Source: an uncultured Oscillospiraceae bacterium (GTDB taxonomy: Bacteria; Bacillota; Clostridia; Oscillospirales; Oscillospiraceae). From it: a stretch of 20,942 nt of DNA. The notes beneath the pieces are model-generated. The model was given only the letters and a program-made list of their open reading frames with translations. It ran no database searches and was not told where the DNA came from. Both the position numbers and the translations under genes were made by a program. Numbering within the stretch: the stretch's first letter is position 1; each line of letters opens with the position of its first letter. Positions 6,625-13,576 of the stretch are shown here, in pieces. The stretch covers positions 1 through 20,942 of the forward strand of contig CAKTKV010000005.1 of the NCBI GenBank assembly GCA_934572355.1. The letters are read 5' to 3'.

Positions 6625-8589
6625 TCATTTGAGTCTTAACGTGTTTATAAGCACAGCCGCCGAAACAGCAAAGCATGCTATGACTGCCGCTGTAACTGAA
6701 AGTATACCGGCTGCGCCGAGCACGGCGGCAGCGAGATTTACGCATATTCCGGCAGCGATATTTTCCAGAGAAATATGCGAGGCAAGTTTTGAGATTCCTA
6801 TTGCCTTCGGGAGCTTTCTGATGTCTCTGTCCATCACGAGCACGTCCGCCGACATGAATGCAGCCTCCGAACCGAGCGCCCCCATTGCGATACCGACGTC
6901 TACCCTCTCCATAAGTGCCCGGTCGTTATAGCCGTCTCCGACAAAAGCGACGCTTGATTTGCTGCCCTTGTTCGACATCAGGTATGCCAGCGCCGAGAGC
7001 TTATCTTCGGGCTTGAGCTCCGCGCGCAGCATGTCAAAGTTGAGCTTTGACGCAAGCGGGCGCGCTACGGAGAGCACGTCCCCGGTGAGCAGCACCATTT
7101 TCTTTATACCCTGGACGCGCAGACTTTCAAGCGCGTCAAAAGCCCCGCTGCGTATCCGGTCAGCCACAAGTATGTGCCCGCAGTATTTCCCGTCGACAGC
7201 CACGTGTATCGCCGCACCGCTGCGGCTTGGCAGCTCGCAGCTTATGCCGTGCTCCTCAAGCAGCGCCGTGTTCCCGACGTAGACCAGCTCGTCCCCGACA
7301 ATGGCGCTGACGCCTCTCCCTGGGATCTCCTCGACCTGCGTCACCTTCATGTCCTTCGCGCTCCTGATGCCCACGGCCTCACGCAGTGCATACGCTATCG
7401 GATGCCGCGAGAAGACCTCCGCAGAAGCGGCGGTCGTGAGCAGCTCGCGTTCTGTCATGTTCACCGGGAAAACGTCGATTATGACGTAGCGCCCCTCTGT
7501 TATGGTCCCGGTCTTGTCGAACACCATGGTTTCCGCCATGGCCATGGACTCTATGCAGTCCTCGCCCTTTACGAATATGCCGAGCTTCGCGGCAGCGCCT
7601 ATGCTCTTTATGTACGCAAGCGAAACGGAAAGCACAGCCGCCGAGGGACACGCGCAGATAAGAACTATCGCGGCCCTGCGCAGCATCTCCAGCCATTCGG
7701 CATTGAACATCGGCACGACCACCGCCAGAACCAGCGCGAGCGCCAACATGGACGGTGTGTATACGGAGATAAACTTGCGTATAAAGCTCTCCTGGCTCGA
7801 CCTGAACTGCGCCGCCTTCTCTGACATACGCACGAGCCGCGCCGCGGTCGACTGCTCAAAGCTCTTTGTAACGCGTACCCTTATCGGAGCCGTGACGTTC
7901 GTGCACCCGGAATATACCTTGTACCCGGCCGCGACGTCCCATGGACGCGCCTGTCCGGATATCGCGGAGGTGTCCACTGTTGTCACGCCCTCGACGATGA
8001 TACCGTCAAGCGGTATACGCTCCCCCGCCGGAACCTGAATAATATCGCCGACATTCACATAGTCCGGTTCGACGTTCAGTACGCCCTCGGCGGTTTCCAC
8101 ATTTGCCGTGTCTGGCTTTATTTCCGGCAGCGCCTTGAGCGCCGCGCCGCAGCGTTCACTGACGAATGTTTCCAGCAGGCGCACCACCCGGAAAAGAATC
8201 AGCAGCAGTACCGCCTCTGTATAAAAGCCGAGCGCAAATACTGCAATGGCCGCAATGAGCGTTATCTGTTCTGCCTCAAAATATTTCCGATCTATAAGCT
8301 TGTCTATTGCGTCCATCAGTATGGCAAAGCCTGCAATGACAAACGGTATCAGGAACGCGACGCACTTCATCCAGCCCTCTGCCGGGAGAAACGACAGCGC
8401 CGCCAGCAGCACCGCCGAGAACACGACCGGCGCTATTCCGCCGAAGCTTATGGAGCCGCAGTTGGCAAAGCCGCGTTTTGCTTTTTTTGCCCCGCGGTTC
8501 TCTTCGTCGATCTCATCGATCTCCGGAAATTCCTGCGGTTCGTCTTTTGTTTTCAGATGTCGGCTCTGCTCGGAAACATGCTTTCCCAT
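6625..8589 (-). CDS. P1B-type heavy-metal-transporting ATPase with altered TGE loop
   Basis: The 654-residue product is a membrane ATPase of the heavy-metal (CadA/ZntA/CopA) type. It has the phosphorylation motif VFDKTGT (Asp358), ion-site CPS at 314-316 in the metal-binding helix, the SRHPIA nucleotide-domain signature, LLTGD and GDGYND at 551-556. Membrane helices occur around 60-105, 115-145, 280-330 and at the C-terminus. The usual cytoplasmic CxxC metal-binding domain is absent; the N-terminus is instead a charged stretch rich in Glu and Asp. The actuator loop reads DTSAISGQARP where the family has TGES: the catalytic Glu is Gln213. The metal is probably a divalent or soft cation, but I cannot say which. 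ATG 8589 has AAGGA ten bases upstream and a good promoter at 8646-8674. Confidence 0.92.
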   Translation of the reverse strand: MGKHVSEQSRHLKTKDEPQEFPEIDEIDEENRGAKKAKRGFANCGSISFGGIAPVVFSAVLLAALSFLPAEGWMKCVAFLIPFVIAGFAILMDAIDKLIDRKYFEAEQITLIAAIAVFALGFYTEAVLLLILFRVVRLLETFVSERCGAALKALPEIKPDTANVETAEGVLNVEPDYVNVGDIIQVPAGERIPLDGIIVEGVTTVDTSAISGQARPWDVAAGYKVYSGCTNVTAPIRVRVTKSFEQSTAARLVRMSEKAAQFRSSQESFIRKFISVYTPSMLALALVLAVVVPMFNAEWLEMLRRAAIVLICACPSAAVLSVSLAYIKSIGAAAKLGIFVKGEDCIESMAMAETMVFDKTGTITEGRYVIIDVFPVNMTERELLTTAASAEVFSRHPIAYALREAVGIRSAKDMKVTQVEEIPGRGVSAIVGDELVYVGNTALLEEHGISCELPSRSGAAIHVAVDGKYCGHILVADRIRSGAFDALESLRVQGIKKMVLLTGDVLSVARPLASKLNFDMLRAELKPEDKLSALAYLMSNKGSKSSVAFVGDGYNDRALMERVDVGIAMGALGSEAAFMSADVLVMDRDIRKLPKAIGISKLASHISLENIAAGICVNLAAAVLGAAGILSVTAAVIACFAVSAAVLINTLRLK

Positions 8590-8645
8590 AACGCATCCGT
8601 CCTTGTCAATAGATGGTAATGCCTAACTGGTTCTTCTCAAACTAC

Positions 8646-8674
8646 ATGATACATCCTTGACCCGATTTTGTCAA
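8646..8674 (-). promoter_or_regulatory. Sigma-A promoter of the metal ATPase-nitroreductase-HAD unit
   Basis: On the minus strand TTGACA (8674-8669) is followed by 17 bases and TATCAT (8651-8646), giving a start near 8639 and a leader of about 50 bases. A short inverted repeat TTGAC-N8-GTCAA (8656-8673 region) overlaps the -35 box and could be a regulator site. The normal 17-base spacer argues against MerR-type control. Confidence 0.75.
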
Positions 8675-8696
8675 CGAATTGCAACTTGTTGAGCAT

Positions 8697-8732
8697 GACA
8701 AAATTGCGGAGCAGCAAAGCCGCTCCGCAATT
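8697..8732 (-). terminator. Rho-independent terminator of the SASP gene
   Basis: An 11-bp perfect stem AATTGCGGAGC (8702-8712) with complement at 8722-8732 and a 9-base loop. On the minus strand it is followed by TTTT inside and after the stem, 27 bases after the SASP stop codon. Confidence 0.8.
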
Positions 8733-8758
8733 CTGTATAAAGCCAAGCTTTTTCAAGC

Positions 8759-8959
8759 TTACTTCATGCCGTTCTCGTAAGCCTCGATCATCTTCTTGAC
8801 CATCTGGCCGCCGACGGAGCCTGCCTGACGGCTGGTGAGCTCGCCGTTGTAACCGTTCTTGAGGTTGACGCCGACTTCGGCAGCGGCTTCCATCTTGAAC
8901 TTATCCATTGCCTCACGGGCTGCTGGGTTGACAAGATGATTACTGGTATTGGTAGACAT
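8759..8959 (-). CDS. Alpha/beta-type small acid-soluble spore protein
   Basis: The 66-residue product is an alpha/beta-type SASP, which coats and protects DNA in the dormant spore and is degraded by the GPR protease at germination. It contains NPAAREAMDKFKMEAAAEVG, the first helix with the GPR cleavage region (MEAAAEVG matches the E-x-A-x-E-x-G pattern), then GYNGELTSRQAGSVGGQMVKKMIEAYE, the second conserved helix. The length is typical. The ATG at 8959 has AAGGAGA eight bases upstream; the frame continues upstream, but without a better start. It is monocistronic with its own terminator. The 147 bases upstream (8960-9106) hold no gene; I did not find a convincing sigma-G promoter. Confidence 0.95.
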   Translation of the reverse strand: MSTNTSNHLVNPAAREAMDKFKMEAAAEVGVNLKNGYNGELTSRQAGSVGGQMVKKMIEAYENGMK

Positions 8960-9106
8960 AGTTTGCATCTCCTTTTTGATGTTTTGGGTTCGTTGCCCGT
9001 GCTTATCTTCTGCACTCAGGTTTTCTATATTCATAAAAAGGAGATGTAAATTTTTCATATTCGTGAAGAAACTGCCGCTTTCTCATATACTCGCTTTGAG
9101 CGCACC

Positions 9107-9316
9107 TTATTTTTCTTCAGCCACAAATTCAAACAAGTCCTCGACCGTCACATTGAACACCTTCGCAATATCCATCGCCAGCTTAAGTGACGGATTGTAC
9201 CTGCCGTTCTCAAGGTGAACGATCGTTTCTCTTCTCGCTCCGACAAGCTCGGCAAGCTCGCTTTGCTTATACCCTGCCTTCTCGCGATATTCTTTGATTT
9301 TAGTTACGAGCGCCAT
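9107..9316 (-). CDS. Small XRE-family transcriptional regulator
   Basis: The 69-residue product is almost entirely a Cro/CI-type helix-turn-helix: MALVTKIKEYREKAGYKQ, then SELAELVGARRETIVHLENG with the recognition helix, then YNPSLKLAMDIAKVFNVTVEDLF. It resembles the many short clostridial regulators of this size that are coded next to a small membrane protein. The ATG at 9316 follows AAAGG by nine bases and lies one base after the stop of the upstream gene (TAAGATG), so the two are translated together. Likely a dimeric repressor of its own promoter at 9773-9801; its inducer is unknown. Confidence 0.92.
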   Translation of the reverse strand: MALVTKIKEYREKAGYKQSELAELVGARRETIVHLENGRYNPSLKLAMDIAKVFNVTVEDLFEFVAEEK

Positions 9317-9317
9317 C

Positions 9318-9728
9318 TTAAATTCCCTTTGCATCCATGCAGCAGAATATAGCCGTTCTGATAATGGACGTCAGCACCAGTACACCCATCAGCATATATC
9401 CTATTATTTCCGAGGATATAGTAAATCTTAAAACGGCAGACAAGAATGCGATGCAGACGATCAAAATAATGGTGATCTTATAGCAGATAGAATCGCACCT
9501 TTTAAGATTTGCAGCTGCCATTTCGTCCACAGTCTCTTTCTTGTATTTCCTCTCGCGCACAGCTAAAAGGCAGAAAAACATTAAAGCAAATATCGCAACG
9601 CACTGCTGGATAGAGCTGAAATAATTTTCCCAACCATTTCTTGCCCAGCACCAGTAATATACCGCAATGCAAATTGCCAGCACGATACGTGCTCCAAGAA
9701 GTTCTCCTAATGTTACTTTCTTATTCAT
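9318..9728 (-). CDS. Small membrane protein paired with an XRE regulator
   Basis: I do not recognise a named family with certainty. The 136-residue product has about four membrane helices (around residues 10-28, 38-58, 82-103 and 107-130) with short polar loops; the central loop RERKYKKETVDEMAAANLKRCD is cytoplasmic by the positive-inside rule. Pairs of a 4-helix membrane protein and a 65-70 residue XRE regulator are frequent in Firmicutes; the membrane protein is usually annotated as DUF2178-like or uncharacterised. ATG 9728 has GAGGG eight bases upstream. It shares one promoter and message with the regulator gene. Confidence 0.8.
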   Translation of the reverse strand: MNKKVTLGELLGARIVLAICIAVYYWCWARNGWENYFSSIQQCVAIFALMFFCLLAVRERKYKKETVDEMAAANLKRCDSICYKITIILIVCIAFLSAVLRFTISSEIIGYMLMGVLVLTSIIRTAIFCCMDAKGI

Positions 9729-9753
9729 GTGTTCGCCCTCTATGTTACATATT

Positions 9754-9786
9754 TCGCACTTGCGATGTTATAAATATATCACTTGC
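9754..9786. promoter_or_regulatory. Possible operator repeats in the XRE/membrane-protein promoter
   Basis: TCGCACTTGCGA (9754-9765) is a palindrome with 5-bp arms just downstream of the -10 box. Its core CACTTGC recurs in direct orientation 23 bases away at 9780-9786, inside the promoter spacer. The positions suit binding of the XRE repressor coded by the second gene; the second copy is not itself palindromic. Confidence 0.4.
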
Positions 9787-9801
9787 ATTTATGAATGTCA
9801 A
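9773..9801 (-). promoter_or_regulatory. Sigma-A promoter of the membrane protein-XRE operon
   Basis: On the minus strand TTGACA (9801-9796), 17-base spacer, TATATT (9778-9773). The start is expected near 9766, leaving a leader of about 38 bases to ATG 9728. Confidence 0.8.
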
Positions 9802-9826
9802 TAGGAAAAGTGAAATATTTTTAACT

Positions 9827-11416
9827 TCAATACCCGGCCACCGGAATGTAACATTCGCTCAGCTGCCCGCCGGTGTCTCGGATGCAGTAGAGATACGCGC
9901 CCTCGGCATTATTGCACCTGTCATCTATGATGTAGCCCAAGCGGTAGCTGACCGTTTTGCCGGGCTCAATGTGCACGTATGCGTATTGCCCCGCTATCGG
10001 GTCGTCCCCAGAGTACGCAGCACTGTTTGCGCAGATATCCCTCATGGACACGTCACCGTTCTTGAGCACGAAAATACCATTGGCGAAATTATTTGTTCCA
10101 TCGTTTGAAAGTCCGCCGTTGCCCGTCACGTCTCCTACGTGCGGATTCTTCACCATGAGGCTGACCGTCGCGAGCCTTGCTCCTCCGATAAGCTCCCCCG
10201 TCTGCGCGTCGATATAGTCAGGGAACGGATAGTCGCCCCCGCCTATGTACGCGGACGATTCATGGAACTGCTCAAGCGTCCAGCCCGCGGAGTAGATGTT
10301 ATCACTGATGCTTATCCCTGTCACGGTGCATTCAAGTCCGCTCCCATAGACCGTCACTGTCGTCCTGATCTCAGTCAGTCCCGCCGCGATCTCGCGGTCG
10401 TATTCCATCTGCTGCTCCGTCCGGCTTTCAGGCTGCGCAGTCTCCCCTATCGCTACGCTCAGATCGACCGTACTGCACTTTCCGAGCGCGGCAAAATCTA
10501 TGGTGTCCGCAAAGCGTTCCAGCGTCGCTTCCGTGAGTTCTCTGCCGAGAACATGCTCCTCCGGAACATCGCCGTCATAGCTTGTCTCATTATCGAAGCG
10601 CGTCAGCTCCGCCGTGACAAAGGCGTCCTCACCGTTATAAAGCACCGCGCCGTTATATTCATCCATGATGATCGTGACCTCGGTGCCGAGCGCGGTCGTG
10701 TAGCTACGTTCTGTTACAGCGCCTGCGTCAAAATGCGTATAGCCCTGACCAAAGTAGCCCTTCATGCTGCGCCTGACAGTGCATTCGAGTCCACTTTCCG
10801 CACCGTACCACATTCCTTGCAGCACAAAGCTTCCATCCCCATAGCATATAAAGCCCACGTTATCATCGTCAAAATCGCTGCCGCACATAAAGCCGTCAAT
10901 GCCGATAGCCGTATACAACCGCCCTATATCCGCGCTGCCTTCTTCATATACCCCGTCGCGCGTTTTGAGCCCGTACTTGCCGCACAGCTCAAATATCTTG
11001 TCCTTCAGCCGCTGCGTGTAGCAGAAGTATATGCGGCTGTGCTCGCGCATCCATTCGTCCTGCTCCTGCGGCACGGCGTCCCCATAGTAACCGTTTGCCG
11101 TGTAATCTTCGTAGAAAGCCATAAACTCCTGATAAGCCTGAAACTCTGCCGAGCTTTCAAGCCCCTGTGCCGAGAGATATACCGTCTCCTCCGTCTGATG
11201 CAGCAGTGCATCCTTGATGCCGAACCAGTTTCCCGCATACGCCGCCGCACCGAGGGCAAGCAGCAGCGACACTATCACCGCCGCGGCCAGCAGCACTCTG
11301 ACTGACCTGTGCCCGCGCGCTCTGTGCGCCCTGACCGGCATTGCCTCCAGCGCCATGTCTATATATTCCCCGCTTACATATCCAAGCCCCAGCAAAAGCT
11401 TCATATTCCCGTTCAC
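9827..11416 (-). CDS. Single-pass membrane protein, probable anti-sigma factor with large ectodomain
   Basis: I do not recognise the family. The 529-residue product has a short basic cytoplasmic head (about 40 residues, ending HRARGHRSVR), one membrane helix at about 41-62, and about 465 residues outside. The outer part is rich in Gly, Tyr and acidic residues and has few Cys; it contains strand-rich blocks but no motif I can name. It starts at GTG 11416, overlapping the sigma gene stop as GTGA, with GGGGG about eight bases upstream. Coding directly behind and coupled to an ECF sigma gene, with the inside-helix-outside layout, is the usual pattern of a membrane anti-sigma factor; that role is inferred. 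No clear terminator follows. Confidence 0.75.
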   Translation of the reverse strand: MNGNMKLLLGLGYVSGEYIDMALEAMPVRAHRARGHRSVRVLLAAAVIVSLLLALGAAAYAGNWFGIKDALLHQTEETVYLSAQGLESSAEFQAYQEFMAFYEDYTANGYYGDAVPQEQDEWMREHSRIYFCYTQRLKDKIFELCGKYGLKTRDGVYEEGSADIGRLYTAIGIDGFMCGSDFDDDNVGFICYGDGSFVLQGMWYGAESGLECTVRRSMKGYFGQGYTHFDAGAVTERSYTTALGTEVTIIMDEYNGAVLYNGEDAFVTAELTRFDNETSYDGDVPEEHVLGRELTEATLERFADTIDFAALGKCSTVDLSVAIGETAQPESRTEQQMEYDREIAAGLTEIRTTVTVYGSGLECTVTGISISDNIYSAGWTLEQFHESSAYIGGGDYPFPDYIDAQTGELIGGARLATVSLMVKNPHVGDVTGNGGLSNDGTNNFANGIFVLKNGDVSMRDICANSAAYSGDDPIAGQYAYVHIEPGKTVSYRLGYIIDDRCNNAEGAYLYCIRDTGGQLSECYIPVAGY

Positions 11417-11970
11417 AGTACCGCCCCCTTTTCCTCAAGATAGCTTCTCAGGCTTCGCCGCATACGCGCAAATTTCTGGCTCAGTGCGTTTGCGCTCATA
11501 CCCCGGCTTGCCGCGATATCCACTACGCTCTCGCCGCCCCAATAGCGGCGCATGAAATCCGCGCAGTCCTGCCGCGGCAAACTGCCGAGCCAGCAGTTAA
11601 GGATACGTCCAAGCTCCCTCGCGTCCGTGATCTCCTCAAGCCCGCACGTCGAGGGTATGCACTCCTCAAGCTCGCTGAGCAATATTGTCACAGTGCCGCC
11701 GCGCCCATGCGTGCGGTTCCTGCGCCAGCGGTCTATGGAGAGGTTTCGCGTGATGCCCGCAAGCCACGCGCGCAGCCGCCCCGGGCGCTCCGGCGGCATG
11801 GCGTTCCATGCACGGACGTATGTATCGCTGACGCACTCCTCCGCGTCCTCGCGCACACCGAGAATATTCATCGACACCGCGTGGCAGTACACGCCGTATT
11901 TTCTGTCCGTCTCCGCTATCGCCCGCTCGTCCCGCCGCCAGTACAGATCTATTATCTTTGAATCCTCCAT
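11413..11970 (-). CDS. ECF-type RNA polymerase sigma factor
   Basis: The 185-residue product is a sigma-70-family ECF factor. Region 2 contains REDAEECVSDTYVRAWNAMP and AWLAGITRNLSIDRWRR (core and -10 binding); region 4 near the C-terminus contains the helix-turn-helix around VVDIAASRGMSANALSQKFARMRRSL. The linker between regions 2 and 4 is longer than in many ECF factors (about residues 85-125). ATG 11970 has GGAGG six bases upstream. It is coupled to the probable anti-sigma gene at 9827-11416 and separated from the second sigma pair by a hairpin at 12053-12096. TTATAGGTGA upstream (11999-12008) is shared with the promoter region of the second sigma gene. Confidence 0.93.
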   Translation of the reverse strand: MEDSKIIDLYWRRDERAIAETDRKYGVYCHAVSMNILGVREDAEECVSDTYVRAWNAMPPERPGRLRAWLAGITRNLSIDRWRRNRTHGRGGTVTILLSELEECIPSTCGLEEITDARELGRILNCWLGSLPRQDCADFMRRYWGGESVVDIAASRGMSANALSQKFARMRRSLRSYLEEKGAVL

Positions 11971-12052
11971 AGCTGTCCTCCTTCGTCTTTACGGTGCTCT
12001 CACCTATAAAGACGCGGTTTTTAGGATAACATGACAGTCTTTTCTGCGCTTT

Positions 12053-12096
12053 TATAGAATAACCTCGCGGAACTATCCCCGCGAGGTTATTCTATA
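12053..12096 (-). terminator. Terminator-like hairpin between the two sigma/anti-sigma units
   Basis: An 18-bp perfect stem TATAGAATAACCTCGCGG (12053-12070) with complement at 12079-12096 and an 8-base loop, seven bases after the stop of the second anti-sigma gene. The stem is very stable, but neither strand shows a clean T run after it, so termination strength is uncertain. Confidence 0.6.
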
Positions 12097-12102
12097 AATA
12101 TT

Positions 12103-12933
12103 TCACCCTATACTGTGGTTCGTGCCGAGATTCACATATACGCCGCCACTGTCTCCCGCGAACCCAAAAAGATCAATATACATCGGCACGCCGCTCTGGT
12201 CACCGTCGAAATATACAGTAAGATACGGCTCATCTCCCAGCTCGGATACAAGCATGTCCCCGGGCGGCACAGCTGTGTCGTATCTGTAGAATCCGTCCTT
12301 TGTGCCGCTGAGCGTATACCCGGTAAAGCCCCAGTATTCCCCAAGCAGTGTGCATAATTTGTCGACTGTCATGTCTGCCGGAATAATGTCGTCGTAGTTT
12401 GCGGGGTAATATGCCTTCTCTCCGTTCCAGCACACTCTTTCGACCTTTTCGTCGTTTTCATCGGCTTTTGCACTCACTGAGAGATACGTGATCTTGCCTG
12501 TTTCCATATCGATGTAAAGGTTGACGCCATACTTCCCGTCGCCGTATACTCTGATGTCGTATCTGCGCTTGAACAGCCGCTCAAAATAAAATTCCGGATC
12601 CGTCTCTTCCCGGCGCTCGATTATCTGTTTAGCCTCACTGCCGATCTGCACCTCCTGTGAGAGTATGCCCATGTCCTTCATTTTCTGTATTTCCCGCTGT
12701 GCTATTTTCCGTGCCTGCTCCGGGCTGTTTACGTAAAGACCGGCAGCGCAGGCACTGCCTATGAGCAGCACAAATATTATCGCCGCGATAAGCGCGACTC
12801 TTGCCGCGCGGCGCGCCGCTCCGGTCTGCCTTGTTTTCCTGTTTGCATCTGTCATTTTCAAGACCTCCATAACCGTGTCTGCGGAGGCGTGAAAAGGCGC
12901 GAATGCGCGCTCAAAGCGTTCTCTGTCAGTCAT
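12103..12933 (-). CDS. Membrane anti-sigma-like protein of the second ECF pair
   Basis: The 276-residue product has a cytoplasmic N-terminal part of about 43 residues (MTDRERFERAFAPFHASADT..., ending ARRAAR), one membrane helix at about 44-66 and a soluble outer domain. The start of the outer domain (YVNSPEQARKIAQREIQKMK) is helical; later blocks contain GVNLYIDMETGKITYLSVS, resembling PepSY-type strand-turn-strand repeats, though I am not sure of that. ATG 12933 overlaps the sigma gene by eight bases, so the two are coupled. The layout fits a membrane anti-sigma factor that senses envelope conditions; the signal is unknown. A stable hairpin follows the stop. Confidence 0.75.
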   Translation of the reverse strand: MTDRERFERAFAPFHASADTVMEVLKMTDANRKTRQTGAARRAARVALIAAIIFVLLIGSACAAGLYVNSPEQARKIAQREIQKMKDMGILSQEVQIGSEAKQIIERREETDPEFYFERLFKRRYDIRVYGDGKYGVNLYIDMETGKITYLSVSAKADENDEKVERVCWNGEKAYYPANYDDIIPADMTVDKLCTLLGEYWGFTGYTLSGTKDGFYRYDTAVPPGDMLVSELGDEPYLTVYFDGDQSGVPMYIDLFGFAGDSGGVYVNLGTNHSIG

Positions 12934-13405
12934 GTTCCACCTCCGTCAGTACGGTTCTCAGCCTTGCCCTCGCGCGCGAAAGCCGCGTACTCACCGTGTT
13001 CGCCGGCACGCTGAGTATCTCCGCGATCTCCGCCGTTGAATAGCCTATGTAGTAGTACAGAAATATGACGCTGCGGTATTTCTGTTCAAGCCCCATCACG
13101 GCTCTGAACAGCTCGCGGTCATTGTCGTCCTCAAAGCTCAGCGTCGCGGCATAGTCGTCGATGTTCTCAAGCCTGCGCCACGGCGAGCGGAACTGTCTTC
13201 TGCACTGGTTTATCGTGACGCGGATGAGCCAGTTGCGGATATGCTCCTCCGATTCAAACTCCGTGTTCACGCCGTAAAGCTTCATGAACACCTCCTGCGT
13301 CACGTCGTCCGCGTCCTCGCGGCTCTTCAGATAGCTGAACGCCACGCGGAACACGGTGTCTATGTACTTTTCCGCGAGATAGGCAAAGCGCTCATGTGTC
13401 AGCAT
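12926..13405 (-). CDS. ECF-type RNA polymerase sigma factor
   Basis: The 159-residue product is a compact ECF sigma factor. Region 2: FRVAFSYLKSREDADDVTQE then IRNWLIRVTINQCRRQFRS; region 4: LEQKYRSVIFLYYYIGYSTA then EIAEILSVPANTVSTRLSRA, a classic sigma-70 region 4 helix-turn-helix. I start at ATG 13405 because AAAGGAGA lies eight bases upstream; the open frame to 13477 has no better ribosome site. It overlaps the anti-sigma gene by eight bases. It shares the TTATAGGTGA element upstream with the other sigma gene, which hints at related promoters, possibly autoregulated. Confidence 0.95.
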   Translation of the reverse strand: MLTHERFAYLAEKYIDTVFRVAFSYLKSREDADDVTQEVFMKLYGVNTEFESEEHIRNWLIRVTINQCRRQFRSPWRRLENIDDYAATLSFEDDNDRELFRAVMGLEQKYRSVIFLYYYIGYSTAEIAEILSVPANTVSTRLSRARARLRTVLTEVEHD

Positions 13406-13525
13406 TGTGTCTCTCCTTTTGGCTGCTGCGGAGTCCCCGCGTCCGGTTTTTCCGCACCTGCCCGAAAAGCTTTTCACCTATAATATCCATGACGCAGTCA
13501 AAATCTTTCACCTGTTCCGGAAAAA

Positions 13526-13564
13526 TTTTCTAAAAATGCCATCCGACCTATGGTCGGATGGCAT
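13526..13564 (-). terminator. Rho-independent terminator after the DUF6070-like gene
   Basis: A 13-bp perfect stem ATGCCATCCGACC (13536-13548) with complement at 13552-13564 and a 3-base loop; on the minus strand it is followed by TTTTT and further T-rich sequence. It sits 12 bases after the stop of the gene that begins at 14905. Confidence 0.9.
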
Positions 13565-13576
13565 AATATGGAACTC

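Noticed and set aside
7174..7824. Plus-strand open frame antisense to the P-type ATPase
   Set aside because: No recognisable motif and overlaps the catalytic core of the ATPase.
8960..9106. Sigma-G promoter for the SASP gene
   Set aside because: GAATA-type -35 candidates exist, but none has a CATANTA -10 at proper spacing.
10139..11305. Plus-strand open frame of 388 codons
   Set aside because: Antisense to the probable anti-sigma gene; His/Arg-rich without domain features; the minus-strand frame has the start overlap, membrane helix and operon context.
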